NCBI GenBank assembly: GCA_019054805.1 | Contig: JAHQIY010000003.1 | Coordinates: forward strand, 3,906,001 to 3,970,000 | Direction: 5' to 3' | From: Brachionus manjavacas | Taxonomy: Eukaryota > Rotifera > Eurotatoria > Ploima > Brachionidae | Length of the DNA stretch: 64,000 nt | Shown: piece by piece, positions 45,051 through 56,289 of the stretch | Numbering within the stretch: position 1 is the first letter of the stretch | Layout of the letters: each line of letters begins with the position of its first letter | Made by a program: the position numbers and the translations under genes | The notes under the pieces: generated by a model | Told to the model about the DNA's origin: nothing | Database searches by the model: none | Seen by the model: the letters and a program-made list of their open reading frames with translations, nothing else

Positions 45051-45830
45051 GCTTTCATGGGTTAACTCATATAGGCATCAAGCAATAGTAGAAAAATTTG
45101 TAACGAATTTTCTAAAATATCCACATAATTCCAAATTACTTCTTAACTCGCACTTAGATTTAGCAACAGGTATCTCTAAGATATTTTTTATTTTCTGTGA
45201 GTCAGGGCTTATGCCTGCAGCACTAACCTTGTGACCTAAATAAATCAAGTCTCTTTTACAAAAAGAGCATTTCAAACCCTTAACTTTTAAGTTGAATTCT
45301 CGCATCCTTTTGAACACAGATTTTAAATGCTTTATATGGGCTTCAAAAGTGTTCGAGAAGATGATAATATCATCAAGATAAATCAGACAGCAAAGCCATT
45401 TTTATCCTGCATAACGATGTCCATTTATCTTTGGAAAGTCGCTGGAGCGTTAGTCAGTCCGAATGGCATGAACTTGAACTCGTACAATCCGCAATAGCTT
45501 ATGAAAGCTTTTTTCTCTTGGTCGTTTAGTGCAACAGGAACTTGACAATATCCAGAAATAAGGTACAAAGATGAAAAGAAACAACATGAACCCAGGTTGT
45601 TTATGTGTCATCGATTCTTTTTAAGGGATAAGCATCTTTCTTAGTTTTTTATATAGCTTGCGGTAGTCAACACAAAATCGTATTGAACCATCTTTTTTTC
45701 AAACCAAAGAAACGGGAGCTGCCTAAGGACTTCGTGATGGTTCGATAACTTTCTTTTCCAACATATCTTTAACGTGCTCTTCTATGAATCCAGCAATTCT
45801 AAAGGATAGAAATCCCCTTCAATGACAATA
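45050..45830 (-). pseudogene. Reverse transcriptase of the Ty3/gypsy element
   Basis: Several frames carry pieces: [20 protein letters not shown] then TNAPATFQ (about 45510-45425), the catalytic YLDDIIIFS (about 45380-45350), and the thumb YLGHKVSAAGISPDS with FRKFVTNFS (45317-45078). At least three frameshifts or stops separate them. The [14 protein letters not shown] and YLDD blocks are diagnostic for Ty3/gypsy. Confidence 0.82.
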
Positions 45831-45832
45831 TC

Positions 45833-46315
45833 TTAATTAACTCTGAAATAACTTTCTGCTAACGAAGTGTCTCCTAATTTAATTTTCAAAGGGCTTTCTA
45901 ATTTTCTAAAGTTGATACTTCCTTGTTCTGCGATTTCAAGAAATTTATTCAAACATTCTTTCTTAATCATGCTTCTGCTAGCTCCTGTGTCTAGGACATT
46001 GGATACATTAATACCAAATATTTTAGCAGGCATTTTAATTAGGTTGCTGGAATTTAATTCTATGGAGATGAATTTTTGAATGTTTATTTCTTTTGTTTTT
46101 CCTAAAGAAGAAGATTGTATAATTGGAGTAAATGGTTCATGGAAAACTGGGTCAAAGAAAAGCTTTATGCACATTTCCAAATTATTTATTAAATTTGAAT
46201 TTTGTGTAGCTGCTGGCACAACTCTTTTTAGATGTGAATGGCCTGTTCTTACTCTATATGGACAATATGGTCTAATATGCCCCACTTGATGACAATCATA
46301 GCATTTTCGAGTTTC
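45833..46315 (-). pseudogene. Gag zinc knuckle and aspartic protease of the Ty3/gypsy element
   Basis: A CCHC knuckle CYDCHQVGHIRPYC lies at about 46305-46260. After ~110 residues, VLDTGASRSMI gives the DTG active site of a retroviral-type aspartic protease, followed by LKIKLGDTS. The frame is open from 46310 to 45833, then stops before the RT. Confidence 0.82.
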
Positions 46316-46461
46316 TTTTTGATTAGTTGGAGTCTTAAAGCCAACTTACCTTGACCAGGTTCGTTTGAGTGTTTCAAATTAATATTATTGTTTCTCTTAA
46401 AACATTTATTTTGAAATTACCGGTTTGTATCTAATCTTTTATTTCCTATATCGGTTTAATT

Positions 46462-46800
46462 TCAATCATCACGCCAAGTTTGAATTTCGTTTATTAAGTT
46501 AGAATAATGTTGTTTCGTTAAATTTACTTGTTTATTGATATTTTGATAAAAAGTTAACTGAATGTTTTCCAAATTTTTTGAATCATTATTCTTTTTAGTA
46601 TCTGCTTTTGAAGTGGATTGGTTTGTTCTTTGTTTGTCACCACCTTCAGAATCATGCTTTCTTTTCCATTGTTCAAAATCTTCTCCTGGTGCTCCATTAT
46701 ATAGCCGAATGTTGATATTTATTGGGTATTGTAAGCGAGTAGTGACAACTGTTGCTTCACCGTCGACATCTTCCTCACCGATTTCTTCTCTTCTTGCCAT
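46462..46800 (-). pseudogene. Gag N-terminal piece of the Ty3/gypsy element
   Basis: 112 codons from MARREEIGEEDVDGE, acidic at first and then Lys/Asn/Gln-rich, ending QTWRDD. YNGAPGEDFEQWKRK resembles the start of gag domains of gypsy elements (F-x-G-x-x(5)-W). A large middle part of gag seems deleted, since the zinc knuckle follows too soon. Confidence 0.55.
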
Positions 46801-47316
46801 TTTCCTTGGTCTCTTTGCTTGTTTCCAATTGTACTTTCTCTCTCCGCGGTTCTTTTAGCCGAAGTGCAATTATGTTGTAGGCTAACTTGCCTACGTAAAA
46901 AATGACAAGTTGTTTGAAAATGTAAAAAAATTATTAAAATTTTTAACTTGATTATTTTTTATAATTCAAAAATAACAAAAATTAAAATGTCCGAGGCTAC
47001 GGTTAATGATTTCTATATAAATCTTGAAATTTTATTTTATTAAAAAAAAAATAACGAGGAATTTGATATCATGTAAATTTAAATAAGAAATTTTTTAAAT
47101 AAAGCTAATTAATGCATAAAACTTCTGTATTCTCACAAATAAGCGTCAATTATTTTTGAAATTTTTTTAACATTTTGAGAAAATTCTAATTAAAAATTTC
47201 AAATTTTTTGAAAAATATTACTATTGATTCTTATTAATAAAAGTGTGAACTTTTAGCCTTGCAAGTTTTAATTGATTTAAGAATAATAATATTTCCCTTT
47301 TCAACCCTAGCTGATA

Positions 47317-47460
47317 ATAAGAAAGGCACTCATCTCCTTTTCCGGTACTTTTTTGAACTACGGCTCCGATCTGTCACAAGGGTTACTGTATCGAGTTGAT
47401 CATCTACACCGCAATTAAAACCCAGTCGAAATCAGACCCTCTTTTTTAATAATGAAAAGT
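47317..47460 (-). repeat. tRNA-derived SINE, copy 1 (minus strand)
   Basis: The reverse complement carries attgcggtgtagatgatcaa, then cagtaaccc and gacagatcgga, ending aaaaggagatgag. This body is shared with 62334-62512 at about 80% or better by eye. The tRNA-like 5' part is only partly preserved here. It sits between the gypsy element and the plus-strand LINE. Confidence 0.7.
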
Positions 47461-47529
47461 GTTTAAACTTTTGTTCCGTACGCCAGGTATAAAATCAGTT
47501 TTAATTTGATTTAAAAATGTAGTATAAAA

Positions 47530-50065
47530 ATGAACTTAGGAAAGAATAATGAATTGTTTATATTTAGTCTTTATGATCCACCCAATGTGCTTCTTAACTT
47601 TGAGTTTTTTAAAACAGTTAAAGTGGTAATCTTAACGCCAGAACAAAGCAAATAGGCAAAGCAAATATTGAAATTATTGATCTTTTTTTAGTTTCATTTT
47701 CATTAATTGACAAAATTACCGACTTTTGTGTCCTAAATAGTTAAGTCGTGACTAGTGACCATTTCCCAATCGAAGCATCGATTTTTATGGGCTAATCAAC
47801 AGCTAAAAAGTTTAACTAAAAGAAAGCAAACTGGAAATTATTTAGCGAGATTTTAAATTCTCAAATAGTGAATATCACTGAAAGTTCCCTCACAATAGAT
47901 CAACTAATTGATAAAATTACAGAAAAAATCATTTCTGCTTCTCATAAAAGCATTTCTTAACTTTCTCAGAAAATAACCAGTCTTCCCCCGAACATTGTTA
48001 TTCTGATAAAAGAACGCAGGAAAGTAAGAAGAAACTTTCAAAAAACTAGCTGTCAAAATCTCAAGAAAATATTTAATCAACTTACATTTGAGTTAAAGGA
48101 CTCTTTAAAAAAATTCTGGAATCAAAATTGGTTTGATTTTATTGAGAAAATGGGAAAAAACCCACTGACAAGTAGACCTTTTTGGAAAAAAAAAAATAAA
48201 ATAAAATTAGAACAAAAAAAGGGAATAAATTTGATTCCTAATTTGATTTTAAATGGAAAGGAATTCAAAACTAATGAAGAAAAGGGAAAATGCTTCGGAG
48301 AACTTTTATCTTCAATATTTAGTCCTTACTCACTGATTTAATTGATACTGAGAAAGATTTCGAAATACTAAATTCTAACTCTTTAAAAATTATGATCAGT
48401 CTAATTTTAATGATCCAGTTTGCTTAAATGAATTAATTATGGCTCTAAAAAGATTGAAAAATGAAGCGGCATCAGGACCTGACCAAATTCATAATCTAAT
48501 GTTTAAAAAACTTACCTAGAAATTCATTAATAGAAATTATAGAACTTTTTAATTTATCTCTTCGAGAAGGTAGAGTCCCTAAAGCATGGAAAACATCGAA
48601 CATTACTATGATTCAAAAAATAAGACTCTTCTTTACAAGATCCTTTAAATTATAGACCAATTAGTATAACGAGTTGTTTAGGAAAGCTCCTGGAACGCAT
48701 AGTATTTTCAAGATTATACAATTATTTTGAACAAAATTCACTCTTTATCCAGGAGCAATCTGGATTTAGGAAACACCGGCGAACATCAGATAATCTTTTC
48801 TTTTTAATTCAAAAATTTTTGGAATCATTTAATAGAAAAAAAAGAGTTTGCAGCCTGTTTCTAAAGCCTTTGATAGGGTTTGGCATGAAGGTCTACTTTT
48901 TAAATTGAACAAAATGAATCCACCTCATTACTTGACTAACTGGATTAGATCCTTTTTAGATAGTAGGACATTTAAGGTAAATGTGAATGATCATCTGAGC
49001 GAAGAATATAAAATAACTGCAGGTGTTCCTCAAAGCTCAGTAATTAGTCCTCTTTTATTTAGTATATATATTAATGACATCCCCAAAAGAAACAAAACAA
49101 ATAATGAATACTCTATGCTTTTCGCAGATGATCTAATTACATTCTTCATTTATAACAAAAAGGGGAACCTTGAAAATAAGATAAATAAATACACCAACGA
49201 ACTAGAATAATGGCTTATTAAATGGAAAATGAAGATATCAGTTGAAAAGTCATGTTCAGTAGTCTTTTCTAGGTACAAAAAAGAGGGTGATAATCTAAAC
49301 TTAAAAATCTATGGAAACAGAATAGTGAGCCAAAAAGAAATCAAGTTTCTTGGTATTAAATCTGATTCTAAGTTAAACTTTAATGTACTGGTAGACGAAA
49401 TTAAAGAACGCTGCAACAAAAGGCTAAATATTATTAAGATATTGTCAAACAAAAAATGGGGTCTCAATCAAAACACACTAGGAAATTTATATAAATCTTT
49501 AGTCGGATCGATTTTAGACTATTCTTTTCCTTGCTTGAATTCATTTTCAGAAAATAATATCAAAAAACTACATGCAATTCAGAATACAGCAGTAAGATCT
49601 ATCCTTAAGTTAAAATATGATACTCCCTCCAACATCGTGCAAAATGAAGCTTTTAATAAACTAAAATTACTAACAGTCTGGAATCGTCTTTTTGAGTTGA
49701 GTGAGAAATATGTTGGGACAGGACTGAGTCATTCTATTCCATTGGTTGAAAGACTGGTGAAGGAATACAAAGAAGTTTTTGAATTAAGATATATTGAATA
49801 CCCAACTCCATTGTGTAATTGCTACCTTACTATTTCTTCTTTTTTTCCAGAAACTTAAACTATTTAAACATGTGCAACATATAACAATCTTTTCCAATTT
49901 ATGTCTTTTCAACTTTAATTTTTTTAGCTTATCTACTCTATTTTGATTCTTTTTTTTTACCTAATTTTATTAACTTTAATTCTATTTCTATTTTATTTTT
50001 TTTATTTTAATTTTAACTTATTCTGTATGAGCTTTAGCTCGGTACAGAAAACAAATAAATGAAAA
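47530..50065 (+). mobile_element. Non-LTR retrotransposon, longest copy of a recurrent family
   Basis: Plus-strand relics: endonuclease C-part (LFIFSLYDPPNVLLNFEFF near 47560), linker (NIVILIKERRKVRRNFQKTS near 47990-48050), RT start (KNEAASGPDQIHNLMF near 48455-48500; YRPISITSCLGKLLER near 48650-48700), RT palm (48848-49210) and C-terminal region (49229-49858). A 3'UTR, a hairpin GAGCTTTAGCTC at 50029-50040 and a tail ACAAATAAATGAAAATAATAA follow. The 5' part is truncated and there are several frameshifts. Relatives in the window: 11877-12520, 17500-17690, 32945-35790, 40740-41420 and 53200-54060. Confidence 0.88.
48848..49858 (+). pseudogene. Reverse transcriptase of the plus-strand LINE
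   Basis: 48848-49210 has the A block SKAFDRVWHEGLLFKL, NWIRSFLDSRTFKV, the B block ITAGVPQSSVISPLLFSIYI and the catalytic MLFADDLITFF. In-frame stop TAA at 49208; the following piece 49229-49858 has KSCSVVFSRYK, QKEIKFLGIKSDSKLNF and the C-terminal domain to the stop at 49858. The join is one in-frame stop (reading ELE*WLIKW), so the gene is broken by a single nonsense change here. GVPQS replaces the usual GVPQG. Confidence 0.85.
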
Positions 50066-51280
50066 TAATAATTTAAATTTTAATAGAACAATTTTTACAT
50101 GAATGAAATGATTCTTGAATTTTTTTTTCAATAAGATTTCAAATAAAAAATTAGCTTTTAACAGTAAAAATTTTTTTTTTTTAATTTTTGAAGAATAATT
50201 CCTTTTTTCAGGCTGAAATTTAAAACTTTGTTTGTTAAAATTCTTTTAGACATGCTTTAATTACTTATTAATACAACATTCAATAATTGAAAACTGAAAT
50301 ACTTAAATTAAGCTTATAATTTTTAAAATTAAATTCATTTAACGATTACTTGGATTATTTTTTTCAATTTTTTGGGTAATTTCGTCTAATTATAAGTTCA
50401 AAAAAAATTGCTTACAATATTCTAAATTTATCAATAGAAAATTGAATTTATAATTGATTTTTAAATTTGTTTTAAATATATTTATCAAAAATATGTTTTT
50501 GTCTGATATCAGATTGAACTGAGCAATAAACTTAATTTAATAAGTGAAATATAGTCATTTTAGAAATATAATTCAATCAATCATGGAATAAGGAATTTTT
50601 TTTTTGTGTTTTTAAAATTATTTGAGTACGAATAAAAATTTTATCAGTGATTGAATCGGAAAATACCATTTTAAAATGCCATTGAGTAAAACTTAAAGAT
50701 TAATTTAAAGATTTGATTTTGAAATTTAAAAAAGGTGGAAAATACAGCTTAAATTCTTTCAGGCGCCAATAATTTATCTATGATGCAATAAGGCTTTTTT
50801 TAATATTAAATATACGCAAAAACTACAATGAGAATAGAATAATTTGTGGATTAAAAAGATTTTTTATAAATTCTGAATTCTAATATTTTTTTTGAAAATA
50901 CTTTTCACTTTTTTTAAAAATGAAACACAAAAAATCGAAATTGATACAATATTTGACATTATATTTTAATCAATTAAATAAAAATTATCAATAAGATAAA
51001 AAGTGTTCTCAAGATCAAAAAAGTCTTGCCAGATTTTTTGTTAACTAATTCAAATTTATCTAAAAATTTCTAATTTTGGGAAGGAAAATACATCATATTT
51101 CGTGTGAAATATGATACATATTTAAAAAGTATCTTTTAACCTTGTACTGTTTAATTTATTGTCATTTTTCCAAACTAAATTGATTTTTAAAAGTCATGCA
51201 ATTATTGACTTTGAGGAAATTTCATTTAAAAGCTTTTTATTTTAACAATAATAAAAAACACTATAAAATATGATTTAACT
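50066..51280. other. 5' flank of opsin copy 2
   Basis: AT-rich with no coding region. It is not similar to the flank of opsin copy 1 as far as I can see, which limits the shared region to the gene itself. Expected to contain the promoter. Confidence 0.45.
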
Positions 51281-51290
51281 TAAATTTTAG
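51281..51290 (+). promoter_or_regulatory. Acceptor-like site 32 bp before opsin copy 2 start
   Basis: taaattttag ends at 51290, with the ATG at 51323. Same form as the sites before opsin copy 1 and OSGEPL1; possible 5'UTR intron or trans-splice acceptor. Confidence 0.35.
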
Positions 51291-51322
51291 TTCGGTTTAA
51301 AATCCAAAGAATCTGGCAAAAA

Positions 51323-52569
51323 ATGACAAATGACACATTTTCAATCGTCAATTTTGATCCCTTCCAAGTAGAGCCTACGGTCGAATGTTATAAATTGCGA
51401 GCGATTGCTATCTATTGTCTCATTATTTTCTTCCTTAGCTTAATTGCTAATTCAGTCTTGTTATGGATTTTGATCTATTTCAAAGAATTGAGAAATTCAA
51501 TGAATTCCTTTATGTTGGCTTTAACTGTCTGCAATCTTATAGGCTCATTAATAGAAATACCAATGGTGATTATAAGCAATTTTAAATGCAAGTAAGTTAA
51601 AAGTCAATGAAAAGATTATTTAAAAAATATTTTTTATTTTAAAGATGGATGTTTAAAAAATCAGGATGTGTCTTCGCTGGATTTGCCATGTATTCAATTG
51701 GATGCACCAGTGTTTATTTACTTACCGCAATATCATTCGAAAGGTAAAAACCTAATTTTAGTTTCCTAATGAAAAATTTTTTTTAAGATTTTATATCATT
51801 TATAAGCCATTGAGCATAAAAACATTAAACTATAAATTTTCAATTATTACTATCATTTTTTGCAGTTTATTTGGTTCATTATGGGCTGCATTTCCAGTTT
51901 TCGGATGGTCTCATTATTCGTTAGAGGGAGCTCTAACCAGCTGTAGTGTTGAATGGAATGAAAGGTTTGATTTTAAACAGAAAAATAATTTTTTATATTT
52001 ATTAAAAAAATAACAAAAGAACTTTCAGTGTTGTGAGCTACAATATCACAATTTTTACTTTTGTCTATGTGCTGCCTTTGTGTGCAATTATATTCTCGAA
52101 TATAAAGCTTATTATCATGGTAAAATACTTTTTATAGAGTTAAAAAAATTAAAATAATAAGTGGATTAAGATTCGTAATTTACCTAAATTCTTGAACAAT
52201 TCAAATGGGGTTTTAGACCGAAAAACGATAAAAAAAATTCGAGTAGAAAGAGAGTTGACTATTTCGGCACTAATTTTAATAGGTTTAAAAAAATTTAATT
52301 AATGACATAGTTTTTAAAAAGCTGGTTTTGTGCTAAGTTGGACACCTTATGCGATTGTAAGCATGTACACTGCTTTTTTTAATCATGGGAAAATGGATCC
52401 ACTTATTGCCACTATTCCTTCAATGTTTGCCAAACTATCGCTTGTTTGGTCATCCGGAATTTATATTTTCACTAATAAGCAGGTTTTGAAAAAGTTTAAA
52501 AAACAGTTTTTCAATTTAGAGGAACAAAAGAGTTTAACTGCCATCCAAAGTAATTTTATTTCTTCGTAA
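51323..52569 (+). CDS. Opsin (retinal-binding GPCR), copy 2, six exons
   Basis: Exons 51323-51591, 51645-51743, 51788-51964, 52029-52119, 52171-52282 and 52322-52569 have exactly the lengths of the copy 1 exons (269, 99, 177, 91, 112, 248) and encode 331 aa. All opsin landmarks are kept: Cys98 and Cys175, ERF, E169, SWTPY, FAK with Lys287, then SSGIY and NKQ. Position 101 (bovine 113) is Ala instead of Gly. Exons 1 and 2 differ from copy 1 in many codons (the N-terminus MTNDTFSIVNFDPF versus MNNDSFATKIFDPF). Exon 3 to early exon 5, including introns 3 and 4, is nearly identical at DNA level. The changes in exon 5 are synonymous, so both genes appear functional. The 3' half of exon 6 diverges again. 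Confidence 0.92.
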
Positions 52570-53199
52570 AAATCGATCTTTTAAGTTTTTTCTGTAAAGG
52601 TACAGTTCAAAATCAAATAACGACGTCCAAAGGTGAATCCCAATCGTTGTCAACGTGATTTTTTGTAGCTTTTTTTTATTCATTGAGACCTTAGTCAAAT
52701 TGGTTGTTCAATTCCTTTTTTTTGAATATTTGATTTTATTTTTTATTTTTGAAATTACTTAGAATCTTAAATTCTAAGTACCGTCAGTATTTTTCGTTTT
52801 ATATCTGATGAAAATAGCTAATTATTTTATTTGGTTTTTTATTTTAATAAATTAAAATTTACTTTTAGTTTGATTAAACAAATAAATGTTTAAGAAAATA
52901 GATTTTTTTTGGTAGAACATAAATGAAAATAAATAAACCAAAAAGTAATATAATAAGCCAATTTTTGTTCGAAAACATCTTTATTATTAAAATTTAGAAT
53001 CTTAAATAAAAAATCATCATAGGAACGTCACCATTCTCTGTCCTAGTCTTAGTCTCAGTCAATTATAGGATCGGAACTTAGACCATGGGATTATTACGCA
53101 ACATTAAATTCACCATTTCGCATTTCATTTGACTTGTCCGTGATTGCGAGCTACACAATATAAACTAATTACCAATTTCCAAGCAGCTAAAATTTTAAA
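52570..53199. other. Opsin copy 2 3' flank
   Basis: AT-rich, no gene. Short stretches near 53000-53180 are less AT-rich and may be LINE scraps continuing the relic that follows, but I cannot assign them. Confidence 0.4.
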
Positions 53200-54060
53200 A
53201 AGGGACTTCAATAAAATGTCGAGATAAGTCTTCCTATTTTTTTTTCTAACTTTTCCATATTTAATCATCAAACATCTGTCATAACTAATTCGATTTTAAA
53301 TTTAACCTTCTTTTTTAAACTGTGATTGTTTGTGCTATTGTTCAACTCTTCTCATATTCAACAAAATCGAGATTAGGACTGAAAGGTTTCTCCTTTTTAT
53401 TTGTCTCTTTTGACCTTTTTTCCATCTTCAATTATCAAGAATATTTGTCTTGAACATTTTTTTGATTTGAATTTAATTTTCCATAAAAGCGCATTCAAAA
53501 AGTGATTCTTTTCCATTTTATTCTACTACGTACCTCTAATTTCAACTTATTAAAGGCTATCTTTAGAAAAGGACATCCGGTTTTGTGAAAAAGTCTTCTT
53601 AGTTTCCTACATTCCCTATATAACAATATAACAATTTTCTTTGGTAAATTTGATTTAAAAAATTTCTGAAATTGGAAAGGAACAATTTTTTGAGTATATT
53701 TAATGATATTTTCTGAGATCTGTTCATTTAGCTCATCCATAATAGTTGATAAAAGAACTTTTTTCTTGGTTTTAAGACCTAAGTAAATTACGGTTAAGTT
53801 CGCATTTGACTTTTTTGAAATCAAAATTTAAATTAGAAGACTTAATTGTTATCAAATACTCTACTGAACACTGCTTGAATCGGAAAATGACCACTCGACA
53901 TGACATGATCATGGATAGACAATGAACTTATTTTAAATTTATAAATATTCTTAACTTTTTTCTCAAGCATCAAAAGTGCCCTTTTGTGCACTTTTGTGTT
54001 CTTGACCTTTACAACGTCTTGAACTATGTCGTTTTTTGTATAAACAAGTTACACTAGAAA
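53200..54060 (-). mobile_element. LINE fragment: endonuclease end and linker
   Basis: Minus-strand 53824-53495 encodes LPKKIVILLYRECRKLRRLF and KTGCPFLKIAFNKLKLEV, homologous to LPPNIVILIKERRKVRRNF and KTSCQNLKKIFNQLTFEL of the plus-strand LINE (47980-48100). Upstream (54050-53830) is a degraded endonuclease C-terminus. RT is absent apart from scraps. Confidence 0.65.
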
Positions 54061-54589
54061 ACGGGGTCCGGGGCGGTTGATTAAAAAAAGAGAGGAATTT
54101 TTTATATTTATTTTATTTAAGAAAATAATGCAAATGCATAATTATAAAAGAATACAATTGGAGTTTTTTTATTTAAGGGTATAATTCGAAAAAAAGAATT
54201 TCATTGTCTATAGCTCAAATTTAAGTCAAAAATGACTTGACTTTAATTTTTTTCTTTCAAGTCAATCGATTAAATTTTTTATTAAAAAGTCCGAACAACA
54301 TGAAATTTTTGACGTTACAAGTAGTAAATGCGGCGGACAAATGTTTCTTTTACCGTTCCAGGTAGTTATTACGACAGCCTAGTTAGTAAGTCAAAGTCAT
54401 AGCTATGACTTGAAAAAAAAAATTTATATCATTGACTTGACTTTACTAATGACTTGTAACTTAAAAACAACTCAGTAAGAAAGTGATGATAGTATCAATA
54501 AAAGACCAATGACTTCAGAATTTTTAGTTTTTAACTTTTTGAATGGAGGTGATTTGTCATTGATTGTTTCTAAAGAATGAATTTGAAAT
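54061..54589. other. Unassigned AT-rich segment
   Basis: No coding region. It includes aagtcaaaaatgacttgact-like words in both orientations (54220-54260 and 54390-54460), giving local inverted repeats of 'aagtca'. Nothing else recognised. Confidence 0.4.
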
Positions 54590-54720
54590 TTGAAAAATAT
54601 TTTATTAATGATCGTATTTTATAAAATTTCTTGTTTGAATTTATATTAAAATTTAATAAAGAATTTATCTACCTGAATAGAATTATTTTTTATTTTATTT
54701 CTTTCAATTATTATTTAAAA

Positions 54721-54801
54721 AACTTCTTCTCTGCTTCGATTCGAAACATTATCTTAATTAAAGACAATTGTTCAAACGATGCATTCTTCACTGAAGGAGT
54801 T
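54721..54801 (+). repeat. Conserved ~82-bp structured element, copy 1
   Basis: Ends AACTTCTTC and GAAGGAGTT pair with one T-G wobble where other copies have A-T. The inner block GCTTCGA and CGATGC can also pair nearly. Lies ~225 bp upstream of the 5S gene, in its sense orientation. May encode a small RNA or be a protein-binding palindrome; unproven. Confidence 0.45.
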
Positions 54802-55025
54802 GGAATAATTTTTTAGGGACATACTTGTTAATTTAAGTAATTAAACTTTACAGTAAAGATTTAACAATTAAAACTGATATTTGTAAAAAATGATTCACAA
54901 ATCTTTCAAGATATTATGTATTAACTTTTAAATTTTATTCTATTCTGGTACTAGATTCCAAATTATGAATAATTTATTTTTTGAATGAAAAAGTTTAAAT
55001 AAAATCAAAAAAGAGAAAAAAAAAT

Positions 55026-55143
55026 GTCTAGGACCATATCACGTTGAATGCACCGGTTCTCGTCCGATCACCGAAGTTAAGCAACGTCGAGCCCGGTTAG
55101 TACTTGGATGGGTGACCGCCTGGGAATACCGGGTGTTCTAGGC
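55026..55143 (+). rRNA. 5S ribosomal RNA gene, copy 1
   Basis: 118 bp from GTCTAGGACCATATCACGTT to GGGTGTTCTAGGC. The ends pair as 5S helix I (GTCTAGGA with TTCTAGGC). The internal control region is intact: GAAGTTAAGC (A box) and the C box around TACTTGGATGGGTGACCGCC. It is followed by TTTC and a run of T, the RNA polymerase III terminator. Component of the large ribosomal subunit. Confidence 0.97.
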
Positions 55144-55658
55144 TTTCTTTTTTTTTACTTGAAAGGCAAATTTTTTTTGTTAAAAATTAATTACACTGTT
55201 GATCTGATAAAATGTATTGGCTTGAAATTTTTAAATTGAGATAAGACTGAATACCACACATAGCTTTATATTTTTGAATATCCAAATGTATCCACATATA
55301 TTGCCAATTTCTAAATCACTTCTGGATTTTCTGGATAAATTTCAGAGGATTATTTTTAACTGAGTTTTAATATTAAATATTTGAAATAATTATCAGATAT
55401 TTTTTAAAATAAAATAATAATGGATTCATAATAATAAATAATTAATTATTATAAATTTAAAATATTCAGTTTGAAACATTCAGTTCTGTGCTTAGCTAAA
55501 TCTCCATCAGAAAAAATATAAAAAAAATAATAATGTTTAAGAAATAAAGAAATTATTAATCGCCGAAGTTTTGAAATTTTTTTAAAATCATTTGATTATT
55601 TTTGAAAGAAAAAATTTAAATTTTTTTTTTTTTTAAATAAAAATTTTTTTAAAAGAAA
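55144..55658. other. Spacer between divergent 5S genes
   Basis: AT-rich spacer between the 3' ends of two opposed 5S genes. No gene. It begins and ends with T/A runs that serve as terminators on both sides. Confidence 0.6.
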
Positions 55659-55776
55659 GCCTAGAACACCCGTTATTCCCAGGCGGTCACCCATCCAAGT
55701 ACTAACCGGGCTCGACGTTGCTTAACTTCGGTGATCGGACGAGAACCGGTGCATTCAACGTGATATGGTCCTAGAC
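55659..55776 (-). rRNA. 5S ribosomal RNA gene, copy 2
   Basis: 118 bp, minus strand, same sequence as copy 1 except for one change near the 3' end (AATAACGGG in place of AATACCGGG). The change falls in helix V/I region and might weaken it, so this may be a variant or a pseudogene. T4 terminator follows. It forms an inverted pair with copy 1. Confidence 0.93.
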
Positions 55777-56132
55777 ATTTTTTTTCTCTTTTTTGATTTT
55801 ATTTAAACTTTTTTATTCAAAAATAAACAAAAATGATTTTAAAAAAATATCAAAAATTAACCGAAAGTCTACCGAATTTTATCATAGCATTCAATCCTCA
55901 ACATTCAAATTTTTTTGATCTTTATCTAATTTTAGCATTGAAATAAAAAAATTATTCATATTTTAAATTTTAATGACAAAATAGAATAAAATCTAAAAGT
56001 TAAAACAAAATAACTTGAACGAATTGTGAATCATATTTTATTAATTTATTTTTAAATTGTTTAATCTACACTTTAAAGTTTTATAACTTAAATTTACAAG
56101 TATGTCCCTTTTACTTAACACAAAAAAAACCC

Positions 56133-56214
56133 AACTACTTCAATGAAGAATGCATCGATTAAACAGTTGTCTTTTATTAAGCTAACGGTTTAGGATCGAA
56201 GCAGAGAAGTAGTT
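56133..56214 (-). repeat. Conserved structured element, copy 2
   Basis: Plus-strand ends AACTACTTC and GAAGTAGTT are perfectly complementary. Same position relative to the 5S gene as in copy 1. Confidence 0.5.
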
Positions 56215-56289
56215 TTTTAAATAAAATTTTACTGATTAAATATTAATTTTAAAATAAAAAAAAATATTCAAGTCACAGCATTAATTTTA

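Larger units (their letters stand above)
43284..46858 (-). mobile_element. Ty3/gypsy-type LTR retrotransposon, degraded gag-pol
   Basis: Minus-strand order gag (46800-46462), zinc knuckle and protease (about 46310-45833), RT (45830-45050), RNase H (45050-44658), integrase (44279-43284). The order PR-RT-RH-IN identifies Ty3/gypsy (Metaviridae-type). Each domain is interrupted by stops or frameshifts. Neither LTR nor primer-binding site could be placed. It is inactive in this copy. It differs from the gypsy fragment at 6.3-7.9 kb in its integrase tail. Confidence 0.85.
54590..55143 (+). repeat. 5S-linked repeat, diverged plus-strand copy
   Basis: The 5S upstream flank here is the reverse complement of the flanks of the two minus-strand units, recognisable from about 54715 to the gene. 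Identity is high for the last ~60 bp and for the structured element at 54721-54801, lower between. It marks an older, inverted copy of the 5S unit. Confidence 0.7.
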
